Shown piece by piece: positions 15,017 through 23,130 of a DNA stretch of 64,000 bases. The stretch is from an uncultured Desulfovibrio sp. (lineage in GTDB: Bacteria; Desulfobacterota; Desulfovibrionia; Desulfovibrionales; Desulfovibrionaceae). The notes below the pieces were generated by a model. It was not told where the DNA came from. It ran no database searches and worked only from the letters and a program-made list of their open reading frames with translations. Made by a program: the position numbers and the translations under genes. The stretch is from the NCBI GenBank assembly GCA_934546745.1, contig CAKTDV010000011.1:1-64000 (forward strand), written 5' to 3'. The number at the start of each line of letters is the position of its first letter. Within the stretch, counting starts at the first letter, position 1.

Positions 15017-16408
15017 ATGAGCACCAATAAAAGCTGGGGCGGCCGCTTTGCCGAAGGCCCCAGGGAGGCCGTCGCCGCCTATACCGATTCGCAGACCTAT
15101 GACCGCGCCCTCTATGCCCAGGACATCCGGGCCTCACAGGCCCACGCGCGCATGCTGGGCCGACAGGGCGTCATTACCCCGGAGGAGGCGGACGTCCTGA
15201 TCTCGGGGCTGGATGCCGTCAGGGCGGAAATCGAGGCGGGCGGTTTCGTCTGGAAGCCCGCACTCGAGGACGTGCACATGAACATCGAGGCCCGTCTTAC
15301 CGAGCTTGTGGGCGATACGGGCAAAAAGCTGCACACGGGCCGCAGCCGCAACGATCAGGTGGGCCTGACCTTCCGCCTCTTTGTGGCCGACCGTCTGGAA
15401 GGCTGGCGCGCCCTTGCCGTGGCGCTGGTTTCCACGCTGACGGAAAAGGCCGCCCGCCACCAGGGGGATATCCTGCCCGGCTGCACGCACCTGCAGCCCG
15501 CGCAACCCGTCAGCCTTGCCCACCACCTGCTCGCCTACGCCTGGATGTTCCGCCGCGATCACGAACGGCTGGGCGACGCCCTCCAGCGGGTGCGCATCTC
15601 GCCCCTGGGCGCTGCCGCGCTGGCGGGAACCACCTATCCGCTGGACCCGCGCTCCGTCGCCGCCGAAGTGGGCTTCCCCCGCATCTACGGCAACAGCATG
15701 GACGCCGTTTCGGATCGCGACTTCGTCATGGAAAGCCTCTTTGCCGCCTCCTGCGTCATGGCGCATCTGTCACGCCTGTGCGAGGAAATCATTCTCTGGG
15801 CCAATCCCTCCTTCGGTTTCGTGCGGCTGCCGGACGGCTACGCCACGGGTTCCTCCATCATGCCCCAGAAAAAGAATCCCGACGTGGCCGAGCTCATGCG
15901 CGGCAAAACAGGCCGCGTCTACGGCGCGCTCATGGGCATGCTGACCGTCATGAAGGGCCTGCCCATGACCTACAACCGCGATCTGCAGGAAGACAAGGAA
16001 GGGTTCCTCGACGCCGATCGCACCGTCAGCCAGTCGCTGGCGCTCATGGCGGGCATGGTGGAGGAGCTGACGTTCGATACCCGGCGTATGCGCGCCGCCT
16101 GCGCGCACGGTTTTCTCAACGCCACGGAGCTTGCCGACTATCTCGCCGCCAGGGGGATTCCCTTCCGCGAAGCGCACCACATCACCGGCCACGCCGTGGC
16201 CCTGGCGGAAAAGGAAGGCAAGGGACTGGAAGATCTCTCCCTTGAGGAACTCCGCGCCATTGATGAACGCATTGACGGCGGCGTGTATGCCGTCCTCGAC
16301 TACGACGCCGCCGTGCGCCGCCGCGAAACGCCCGGCGGTACCGGCCCGGCATCCGTCGCCCATCAGCTGGAGGAACTGCGCGGCTGGATCGCCGCGACGG
16401 AGGTCTAG
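15017..16408 (+). CDS. argH: Argininosuccinate lyase
   Basis: 463 aa. It cleaves argininosuccinate to arginine and fumarate, the last step of arginine synthesis. The fumarase/aspartase superfamily signature GSSIMPQKKNPD (about residues 278-289) carries the catalytic Ser loop. The N-terminal WGGRFAEGP and the TGRSRNDQV segment are typical of ArgH. The ribosome-binding site is weak (ACGGA). Its TAG stop directly abuts the ATG of the next small gene. Confidence 0.97.
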   Translation: MSTNKSWGGRFAEGPREAVAAYTDSQTYDRALYAQDIRASQAHARMLGRQGVITPEEADVLISGLDAVRAEIEAGGFVWKPALEDVHMNIEARLTELVGDTGKKLHTGRSRNDQVGLTFRLFVADRLEGWRALAVALVSTLTEKAARHQGDILPGCTHLQPAQPVSLAHHLLAYAWMFRRDHERLGDALQRVRISPLGAAALAGTTYPLDPRSVAAEVGFPRIYGNSMDAVSDRDFVMESLFAASCVMAHLSRLCEEIILWANPSFGFVRLPDGYATGSSIMPQKKNPDVAELMRGKTGRVYGALMGMLTVMKGLPMTYNRDLQEDKEGFLDADRTVSQSLALMAGMVEELTFDTRRMRAACAHGFLNATELADYLAARGIPFREAHHITGHAVALAEKEGKGLEDLSLEELRAIDERIDGGVYAVLDYDAAVRRRETPGGTGPASVAHQLEELRGWIAATEV

Positions 16409-16900
16409 ATGGAAAAAAGCACCGGCTGGAAAGTGCCGCTGCTCTTCTGCGCCGTGGTGATCCTGCTGGCCGGCGCGGCGCGGGTCTGGCACGGCGCCAC
16501 CGCACCCGACGTCACGCCACTGGAGGAAAGCCTTGCCGCCCGTGCCGGCGGTTTCCGCATCGACCTCCCCGCGGACGAACGCGGACGCTACTATCAGAAG
16601 GCCATTACCAACGCCGCTACGGGCTTTCAGCCGCGCTCCCAGAAGGACGCCGCCCTGCGCGCCCTCCTGGAAACGGCCGTCGCGGACAAGCGCTTCGATG
16701 CCGCCTGCACCGCCGTGACGCTCATCCATGACCATGATCTGCGTGAAAGCCTGCTGGACAGGCTGGCGGCCGCCGCGTCGCAGGACTGCGCCACTCTCCC
16801 CTGGGGCGCGTTTGCCGCCAGAGCCATGCGCGACCCCCAGCGCCGCGACAGAACGCATGTCCTTCTCAACCGGCTCTGGGCCCAATGCCCCCGGCCGTAG
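16409..16900 (+). CDS. Hypothetical membrane-anchored periplasmic protein
   Basis: 163 aa, not recognised. A single N-terminal hydrophobic segment (about residues 9-25) is followed by a soluble, Ala/Arg-rich helical domain with two Cys (in AACTAVTL and SQDCATL) that could form a disulfide in the periplasm. The start codon lies immediately after the argH stop with GGAGG inside the argH end, so it is probably translated with argH. No catalytic motif visible. Confidence 0.65.
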   Translation: MEKSTGWKVPLLFCAVVILLAGAARVWHGATAPDVTPLEESLAARAGGFRIDLPADERGRYYQKAITNAATGFQPRSQKDAALRALLETAVADKRFDAACTAVTLIHDHDLRESLLDRLAAAASQDCATLPWGAFAARAMRDPQRRDRTHVLLNRLWAQCPRP

Positions 16901-16995
16901 ACCCTGTGATGCCCCCGCGCGCCACCCCCTCTTCACAGCGGAGGGAAAGCCGCGTAGACATATCATGACAGACGGCACGGCACAAAGGAGGACCC

Positions 16996-17928
16996 ATGCG
17001 AAAATTCCGACAGACGCTGCCTGCGGAAGCCCCGCAGATCTGTACCCCTGACGGCGACGAAGCGGACGCACGGGACGCCGCGCCATGCTGGCCCGCGCAT
17101 CTGGAGGCGTGCCGCGTGCCGGATGACGTGTGCGCGTCGGCCTATGAGGCCGCTTCCCCGCAATGCCGGGCGGCAATCAAGACGGGCCTTGCGCTGGGTA
17201 CGGCGCATTATGAGGGTCGTCAGGCGTGCGGCGGCCACTGCCGCCACGAACGCCGCGACGCGCGCCTCGGCTACTGGCAGTCCAGCGGCCGCCATCCCGC
17301 GCCGTGGGCAGTCATGGCCTTTTCCCCGTCCTATGCGGCGGCGGCGCGTCTGGCATCCGTGGCCCTGTGCGCCCAGCTGGCGGAAACACCGCTGCTGGGG
17401 GCCGTCTGTGTCGGCGGCACGCCTTCGGGAGCCGTCCTGACGGCGCTGGAGCTCTGCGGCGTGGAGGATATTTTCCGTATGGATCCCGCCGATCTCTGCG
17501 CCCTGCTGGAAGAACTGCCCGCGCCGGGACGCCTCGCCCTGCTGCACGAAGGGGAGCTGGACGGCATCGCGGCGGCGGCCAGGGTCCTTTCCCTGCGCAC
17601 ATTTGAAGAGCGCGGCGCACCGGCGCTTGCCGTACAGCGCCCTGATCTTTTTGACGGGGACGTTCTCCGTTTCTGTCATGGCGCGACCGCTGTGGAACGC
17701 GCCCTGATGCCGGGATCGGGCCGCCCCGAAGCCATTTTTACCGCGGAGGCCCCGGCGCGCGCCCACAGCAAGGTGCGGGATGGCGGCCCCTTCCGCAGCG
17801 GCGCCGTTCCTCTGGGCCGCCTGAGCCTCTCTCCTGGCTGCGAGGGCCTCTGGCTGCATACCGATCTCTCACCGGACTTCTTCTCCGTTTTCCGGCACGG
17901 CTTCGGCCTGCTGCCGCGCACAGCCTGA
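16996..17928 (+). CDS. Conserved-looking hypothetical protein, Cys-rich N-terminus
   Basis: 310 aa, not recognised. A strong AAAGGAGG site precedes the ATG. The N-terminal third has many Cys (about eight within residues 16-82), including a CGGHCRHERRD segment resembling a metal site. A hydrophobic Ala-rich middle (about 104-150, with a GGTPSGAVLTALELCG stretch) suggests a Rossmann-like fold, but no standard nucleotide-binding motif is clear. It sits 7 bp before the EF-G paralogue, so the two are likely co-expressed. Confidence 0.65.
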   Translation: MRKFRQTLPAEAPQICTPDGDEADARDAAPCWPAHLEACRVPDDVCASAYEAASPQCRAAIKTGLALGTAHYEGRQACGGHCRHERRDARLGYWQSSGRHPAPWAVMAFSPSYAAAARLASVALCAQLAETPLLGAVCVGGTPSGAVLTALELCGVEDIFRMDPADLCALLEELPAPGRLALLHEGELDGIAAAARVLSLRTFEERGAPALAVQRPDLFDGDVLRFCHGATAVERALMPGSGRPEAIFTAEAPARAHSKVRDGGPFRSGAVPLGRLSLSPGCEGLWLHTDLSPDFFSVFRHGFGLLPRTA

Positions 17929-17935
17929 AAAAACC

Positions 17936-19960
17936 ATGAAACAAATCCGCAACATCGGCATCATCGCCCATATCGACGCGGGCAAGACGACCCTTTCGGA
18001 ACGCATGCTCTTCTACAGCCGCAAGATTCACCGGCTGGGCGAGGTTCACGACGGCACGGCCACGATGGACTATCTGCCGGAGGAACAGGAGCGCGGCATC
18101 ACCATCACCTCCGCCTGCACCTCCTGCCACTGGGACGGCTGCGAACTGAATCTCATCGATACGCCCGGCCATGTGGATTTCACCATCGAGGTGGAGCGAT
18201 CCCTGCGCGTCCTTGATGGCGCTGTCGGCGTCTTTTGCGCCGTCGCCGGTGTGGAACCCCAATCGGAAACCGTCTGGCGGCAGTCCGAACGCTTCGGCGT
18301 CCCCAAGCTGGCGTTCATCAACAAGATGGATCGCCCCGGCGCGGATTTCGAGAGGGTGCTGGAGGCCCTGCACACGCGCCTGTCCGCCAATCCTGTGGCG
18401 CTGACCATCCCCTGGGGGGAGGGAGAAACCTTTGAGGCCGTGCTGGACATCCTGCGCGGGGAACGTCTGGATTTCGATCCCGCCGATCAGGGCCGCACGG
18501 TGACGCGACGCCCGTGGAATGACGGAGAACGCGCCTTTGCCGCGCCGTGGCGCGAACGCGCGCTGGAAAAAATCGCCGAGGCCGACGACCTGTTTCTGGA
18601 GTGCTATCTGCGCGGCGTCCACACGCCGGAGGACATTACCGCCGCGCTGCGGCGGGCGACGCTGTCCCGCCGCCTCACGCCCGTGCTCTGCGGTTCAGCC
18701 CTGCGCAATACCGGCATCCAGCCCCTTCTGGACGCCGTCCGCGACTATCTGCCCTCGCCGGAGGACATCCCCGCGCCCGTCGGTCACGATGCCAAAGGTA
18801 ACGATGTCGTCATCACGCCCGACGGCCCCGCGACGGCGCTGGTCTTCAAGATTCTGATGGAAGACGGCCGCAAGCTGGCCTTTCTGCGCCTCTATGCGGG
18901 CAGCATCCGGGAGGGCGACAGCCTGCGCAACACAAGGACAGGCCAGGAGGATCGCGTGGGCCGCCTTTACCGTATGAACGCCGGCAGACGGGAGCAGCTT
19001 GCCGCCGCCGGATCGGGAGACATCGCGGCCGTCATCGGGCTGCGCGGCGCGCGTACCGGCGACACCTACACCGCTCCCGGCGGTGACGCGCGTCTGGAAC
19101 CCATCGACAGCTATCCGCCTGTCATCACGCTGGCGCTGGAGCCGCGCAATGCCGGGGAAGGCGCGGTTCTGGATGAGGCGCTTGCCCGCTATATGGAAGA
19201 GGATCCCACCTTCCATGCCGTCATGGACGAGGAATCCGCCACGCGCGCCATCTCCGGCATGGGCGAACTGCATCTTGAGGTGCTGCTGGAACGTCTGGAG
19301 CGGGAATACGGCATCCGTCCCCGTGTGGGGCATCCGCAGGTGACGCTGCGGGAAACCATCCGCAAACCGGCTTCGGCGTCGCATGTGTTCGATCGGGAGC
19401 TTGGCAGGGAACGGCATCACGGAGAGGTCACCCTTCAGGTCGCTCCCCGGCCGCGCGGTTCGGGCAACGCCCTTCGCCTGGGGGACTTCCTGCCAGAAAA
19501 TCCCAGGGAGGCCGCCAGGCTCCTGCCTCCGGCCCTCGCGGACGCGGCCCTGTCCGGCGTGCGCGATGCGCTGCAATGCGGCGATCTGACGGGCTCTCCT
19601 GTGGAGGATGTGGAGATCATCATTACGGCCATACCACGGCGGGAGGGACTGACGACGGCGCCCGGCTGCCACATGGCCGCGGGCGCGGCGCTGCGCGAGG
19701 CCCTGTCCGCCGCGTCTCCCATCGCGCTGGAACCTGTCATGCACGTGGAAATCAGTGTGCCGGACGACTTCCTTGGCGCGGCCATCGGCCTTTTCGGCGG
19801 CTGCGGCGGCAAGGTGGACGATATGCGGGAATGCCACGGACTCAGGCAAATCAGCGGCAGCGCGCCCATGCGCAGGCTTTTCGGCTTTTCCACCTCCCTG
19901 CGTTCCGCAACGCAGGGACGCGCCGGGCTGCTGCTCCGTTTCGACCATTTCGACTGCTAG
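17936..19960 (+). CDS. Elongation factor G paralogue (EF-G-like GTPase)
   Basis: 674 aa translational GTPase. G1 AHIDAGKTT (residues 11-19), the G2 region ERGITITSA, G3 DTPGH, G4 NKMD and a G5-like GSAL motif are intact. Domains II, III (SGMGELHLEVLLERL) and V (EPVMHVEISVPDDFLG, GFSTSLRSATQGRA) follow EF-G order. Domain IV lacks the usual GGRGQYGH-type tip and instead has RELGRERHHGEV, so this is a divergent paralogue rather than the str-operon EF-G. Possible roles are ribosome recycling or specialised translocation. It is located between a hypothetical gene (7 bp upstream) and rsmA. Confidence 0.85.
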   Translation: MKQIRNIGIIAHIDAGKTTLSERMLFYSRKIHRLGEVHDGTATMDYLPEEQERGITITSACTSCHWDGCELNLIDTPGHVDFTIEVERSLRVLDGAVGVFCAVAGVEPQSETVWRQSERFGVPKLAFINKMDRPGADFERVLEALHTRLSANPVALTIPWGEGETFEAVLDILRGERLDFDPADQGRTVTRRPWNDGERAFAAPWRERALEKIAEADDLFLECYLRGVHTPEDITAALRRATLSRRLTPVLCGSALRNTGIQPLLDAVRDYLPSPEDIPAPVGHDAKGNDVVITPDGPATALVFKILMEDGRKLAFLRLYAGSIREGDSLRNTRTGQEDRVGRLYRMNAGRREQLAAAGSGDIAAVIGLRGARTGDTYTAPGGDARLEPIDSYPPVITLALEPRNAGEGAVLDEALARYMEEDPTFHAVMDEESATRAISGMGELHLEVLLERLEREYGIRPRVGHPQVTLRETIRKPASASHVFDRELGRERHHGEVTLQVAPRPRGSGNALRLGDFLPENPREAARLLPPALADAALSGVRDALQCGDLTGSPVEDVEIIITAIPRREGLTTAPGCHMAAGAALREALSAASPIALEPVMHVEISVPDDFLGAAIGLFGGCGGKVDDMRECHGLRQISGSAPMRRLFGFSTSLRSATQGRAGLLLRFDHFDC

Positions 19961-20052
19961 CGCGGACGCCCGCTTCAGACACAGGCAAACGCGCGCGTTG
20001 TTTCCTCCGTTCGCGGGCGGCGCGCACCATGCTCTCAAAAGGAAGGCAGCCA

Positions 20053-20874
20053 ATGCCGGTTCCCTATGCCAAGAAAAGCCTTGGGCAGCACTTTCTGAAA
20101 CACGATCATATCTGCGATCGCATCGCCGCCCTGGCGCAACCGGCCGCCAGCGACTGGATTGTGGAAATCGGGCCGGGGCCGGGAGCCCTGACGCGCGCTG
20201 TGGAGCGACTGCCCCATGCCCGGCTGTTTCTTCTGGAAAAAGACGAACGCTTTGCACGGGAACGCCAGCGCGAAGCCTCCGGAGGCACACAGGCCATACT
20301 GATCGACGCCCTGCGCTTTCCCTGGGCGCGCCTTTCGCCCCACCGGCCGTGGAAAATTCTCGGCAATCTGCCCTACAATGTGGCCTCGCCCCTGATCTGG
20401 GATATGGCGGCCCAGTGCCGGGCGCTGCGCCGGGCGGCCTTCATGGTGCAGAAGGAAGTAGGGCAACGGCTGGCCGCCACACCGGGTAACCGGCACTATG
20501 GCGGACTTTCCGTCTGGGTGCAGAGTTACTGGAAACCGCGTATGGAGTTCACCGTCGGACCGGGCGCGTTCTCGCCACCGCCCAGGGTCGATTCCGCGGT
20601 GCTCTCGTTTGATCCGCTACCGCCCGAGCGCCTGCCCAGCCACCCGGGATCGCTGGCCCGTCTCATCAGGCTTTTTTTCCAGCAGCGGCGCAAACAATTG
20701 GGCGGTATCGCCCGGCGCGCCCCCTGGCCCGGCGTCGCGGAAGCGCTGGAAGCCGCGGGCATAGACGCCCGTCTGCGCCCGGAGCAACTGCCTGTGGACG
20801 CTTTTCAGCGCATCTGCGAAGGCTGGGCATGGGGAATCGCCGCACACGCCGTCTCCGGCGACGCGAGAGCATGA
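20053..20874 (+). CDS. rsmA: 16S rRNA (adenine(1518)-N6/adenine(1519)-N6)-dimethyltransferase
   Basis: 273 aa. RsmA (KsgA) dimethylates two adjacent adenosines near the 3' end of 16S rRNA during small-subunit maturation. Features are the N-terminal KKSLGQHFL, SAM motif I VEIGPGPGALTRAV (about residues 37-50), and the catalytic NLPYNVAS (about 106-113). The start at 20053 is chosen for AAGGAAGG at good spacing; an ATG 8 codons upstream precedes that site. It follows the EF-G paralogue by about 90 bp on the same strand. Confidence 0.95.
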   Translation: MPVPYAKKSLGQHFLKHDHICDRIAALAQPAASDWIVEIGPGPGALTRAVERLPHARLFLLEKDERFARERQREASGGTQAILIDALRFPWARLSPHRPWKILGNLPYNVASPLIWDMAAQCRALRRAAFMVQKEVGQRLAATPGNRHYGGLSVWVQSYWKPRMEFTVGPGAFSPPPRVDSAVLSFDPLPPERLPSHPGSLARLIRLFFQQRRKQLGGIARRAPWPGVAEALEAAGIDARLRPEQLPVDAFQRICEGWAWGIAAHAVSGDARA

Positions 20875-20943
20875 GCGGCGCCGTCCGCGCACGTCCGCCG
20901 GAGAGACACCGCCGCCGTGGGAAAAGCCGGGGCCTTGCGGCCG

Positions 20944-21528
20944 CTAACTGCCTGTCGCGCCCCGGGGCGCGGGCCGCGGCGCCGGACCGCCGTCTGGATC
21001 GGCTTTCCGCTGATCCCGCAGTTCCGCCGCCATGCCGCTCTGCAGCTCGCCGTTCCGCACCAGATCGCTCAGAAGGGGCAGCATCGCGGCAAGCACGGTG
21101 ACAGCCTTTTCCGAGAGCAGCCCCTCGCTGATCAGGGCGTCCCCCCTGTGCTGGTTGACGGCGAGAAAGGCCGGGAAAAAATAGAGGATATTGCCGTTTT
21201 GCAGCATATTCTCCATATTTTCACGGGAAATATCCGTAAACGTGGCGTAGACGGTGCCGTTGTAATCTATCTTTCTGTCGGCAAAGGCGTCGCGGCATTG
21301 CCGCACGACATCCTCAATGGGGATCTTCCTGGATGCGTAAAGAAGCATGGATTCCCCGACAGTGGCGGCAAAATGGTTATGGAACGACCGCGTATACAGA
21401 TCCATAACCTTTTCCCCCGCCGGATCCGCCAGATTGAAGACCGGCCATCGTTCCTCGGCCGCTTCAGACAGAACGCTCCCCATCAGGAACGTCAGCACGG
21501 CCAGAAGCAACGCTCTCACAGCCCGCAT
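20944..21528 (-). CDS. Hypothetical periplasmic protein
   Basis: About 194 aa. The start at 21528 has GAGGAG at good spacing and yields a clear signal peptide (RAVRALLLAVLTFLMGSVLSEA, about residues 2-23, cleavage near Ala). The mature part is helical with one Cys and a Pro-rich C-terminus. A DLYTRSFHNHFAATVGES segment and a later NGTVYATFTDISREN segment are the most conserved-looking parts. Resembles small uncharacterised exported proteins of Desulfovibrio; no family recognised. Convergent with rsmA, divergent from the membrane gene at 21677. Confidence 0.65.
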   Translation of the reverse strand: MRAVRALLLAVLTFLMGSVLSEAAEERWPVFNLADPAGEKVMDLYTRSFHNHFAATVGESMLLYASRKIPIEDVVRQCRDAFADRKIDYNGTVYATFTDISRENMENMLQNGNILYFFPAFLAVNQHRGDALISEGLLSEKAVTVLAAMLPLLSDLVRNGELQSGMAAELRDQRKADPDGGPAPRPAPRGATGS

Positions 21529-21676
21529 ACCAAAAGCCTCCTCAAACACAGGACTTGCGAAAAAAGAACGCACCCGTTCTTCTTTTCCATCGCAGGCGGA
21601 CATGGTAAGGATACCTGAGGCGCAAGGCAAGTGGAACGCCCTGTGTTTTCTCCGTATTTTTCGCAAAGGGAACGCC

Positions 21677-22063
21677 ATGATTGCACGTCTTGCCCTATTG
21701 TTCATCCTGCTTCTTCTCATTGTTCCGCTGTTCACCAGGCGCGGCAGGCGCCGTGTACGGGAGTACGCGGCCCTGGCGCGCCCGACACTGCTGCTGTCGC
21801 TTCTCTTTTTTCCTGTGTTCTTCGCGGCATGTCTTTTCTTCTCCCCGGTACGCCTGCCGCTCAAACTCTTTCTGGATGCGGCCGCCGCCGCGCTGATCAC
21901 CCGCGCCCTCCTGCCGGCGCTGCGCCGCTTTCTGCAGCTCCCGCGCCAGGGCCCCCTGGCTCTGCTGCCGCTTTCCGTTTTCCTCGCGGTTCCGGCCCTG
22001 CATTTTCCCCTCTTCTGCCTGCTCTCATGGCTGTTTCCCACCATGGATGTCTGGAATCAATAA
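21677..22063 (+). CDS. Small integral membrane protein, unknown
   Basis: 128 aa, mostly hydrophobic with three or four predicted transmembrane helices (about residues 2-18, 39-56, 66-82 and 96-118) and a basic loop RRGRRRVRE after the first. The ATG at 21677 has AAAGGGAA upstream. No transporter or enzyme signature. It is separated from the rpsU promoter by only 30 bp, so it probably forms its own unit. Confidence 0.6.
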   Translation: MIARLALLFILLLLIVPLFTRRGRRRVREYAALARPTLLLSLLFFPVFFAACLFFSPVRLPLKLFLDAAAAALITRALLPALRRFLQLPRQGPLALLPLSVFLAVPALHFPLFCLLSWLFPTMDVWNQ

Positions 22064-22092
22064 TGGCGTGCCTCAAAACGGCAAAAAAGCGC

Positions 22093-22121
22093 TTGCCTTT
22101 TTCTTTTTGCGGGGGTAGAAA
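22093..22121 (+). promoter_or_regulatory. Promoter of rpsU
   Basis: TTGCCT (22093-22098), 17-nt spacer, TAGAAA (22116-22121). It lies about 110 bp before the S21 start. The leader contains a short inverted GAATGTC/GACATTC repeat (about 22137-22160) that could be a translational control element. Confidence 0.6.
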
Positions 22122-22233
22122 AAATATCTTCCTTCGGAATGTCAACGTCACCGGCGACATTCTACCACCAGGCTTCGGCCTGCCAGCCCGATCCTTCCCG
22201 GAATCGGAGTACAGCCCAGAGGGGGTGATGTCC

Positions 22234-22437
22234 ATGCCCGGCGTTTTCCTGAACGAAGACGATTACAATTTTGATATTGCGCTCCGCCGCTTCAAGAAGC
22301 AGGTGGAAAAGGCCGGCGTTCTCTCCGAAATGAAGAAGCGCCAGCACTATGAAAAGCCCAGCGTGATGCGCAAAAAGAAAAAGGCCGCTGCCCGCAAGCG
22401 CCTGATGAAGAAAATGCGCAAGATGAACATTGCGTAA
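22234..22437 (+). CDS. rpsU: 30S ribosomal protein S21
   Basis: 67 aa. S21 binds the 30S subunit and supports initiation. The core FDIALRRFKKQVEKAGVL and the basic KKKKAAARKRLMKKMRKM tail are diagnostic. The second ATG at 22234 is preferred over 22228 because the GGGGGTG site would be too close to the first. It heads the macromolecular-synthesis block here, although a strong terminator at 22445-22487 separates it from yqeY. Confidence 0.95.
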   Translation: MPGVFLNEDDYNFDIALRRFKKQVEKAGVLSEMKKRQHYEKPSVMRKKKKAAARKRLMKKMRKMNIA

Positions 22438-22444
22438 CGTGGAC

Positions 22445-22487
22445 GGCGCGCTGTCACCAGTACGGTATGACATCGCGCCATTTTTTT
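22445..22487 (+). terminator. Terminator after rpsU
   Basis: GGCGCG and TGTCA pair with TGACA and CGCGCC across a single mismatch; a run of seven T follows one base later. It is 8 bp after the rpsU stop. Read-through would feed yqeY-mutS2-dnaG-rpoD, as the internal terminator does in the E. coli rpsU-dnaG-rpoD operon. Confidence 0.85.
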
Positions 22488-22654
22488 GCGTTGACCGCCT
22501 TTCCGGCGGGGGCCCTGCACAGGACTCCCGCATTTTCCGCTTGTTCCCGCCACCCGCTACGGCGCGGTCCCTCCGGCGGCCTGCCGCGCGCCCGCCCGTT
22601 CTCCCGCCGGATTCGCGGCCCCACGCCGCTCGCCGACCAGAAAAAGAGGATAGC

Positions 22655-23110
22655 ATGAGCCTGTTCGAACAGATTGAGAAAGACTACATTCAGGCCTACA
22701 AGGCCAAAGACAGTGTACGCCTGACCGTACTGCGCCTGCTCAAGACCGCCGTCAAGAACAGGCTGGTGGATCTCTGCCGCCCCGGCGGCACGCTGGACGA
22801 CAGCGAGATGCTGGATCTGATCATCAAGGAAGGCAAACAGCGTCAGGATTCCATCGAGCAGTACAAGGCCGCCAACCGGGAGGACCTGGCCGGCAAGGAA
22901 GCCGCGGAACTGGCCGTGCTTCAAGGCTATCTGCCCAAACCCCTGAGCGACGAGGAGCTGACCGCCGTCATTGACGCCGCCATCGCCGCTACCGGGGCCT
23001 CCTCGCCGCGCGACATGGGCAAGGTCATTTCCGCCGTCATGGCCGATCACAAAGGCCGCGTGGACGGCAAGGCGCTCTCCGCCGCCGTCAAGGCCCGTCT
23101 CAGCAACTAA
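22655..23110 (+). CDS. yqeY: GatB/YqeY domain protein
   Basis: 151 aa, whole family length. The MSLFEQIEKDYIQAYKAKD start, the RLTVLRLLKTAVKN helix and the C-terminal MGKVISAVMADHKGRVDGK helix-turn are typical of the YqeY family, related to the tail of the GatB amidotransferase subunit. The family is thought to act on tRNA-dependent amidation or a related tRNA function; its exact role is not settled. AGAGGA precedes the ATG. It lies between rpsU and mutS2, an order common in Desulfovibrio-type genomes. Confidence 0.9.
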   Translation: MSLFEQIEKDYIQAYKAKDSVRLTVLRLLKTAVKNRLVDLCRPGGTLDDSEMLDLIIKEGKQRQDSIEQYKAANREDLAGKEAAELAVLQGYLPKPLSDEELTAVIDAAIAATGASSPRDMGKVISAVMADHKGRVDGKALSAAVKARLSN

Positions 23111-23130
23111 TCCCCACGTCCCCACTTCGC

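Noticed and set aside
13324..15027. 567-codon open frame on the minus strand opposite argG
   Set aside because: It lies wholly antisense to the clear argG coding sequence and its leader, with low-complexity Gly/Ala/Arg composition typical of high-GC shadow frames.
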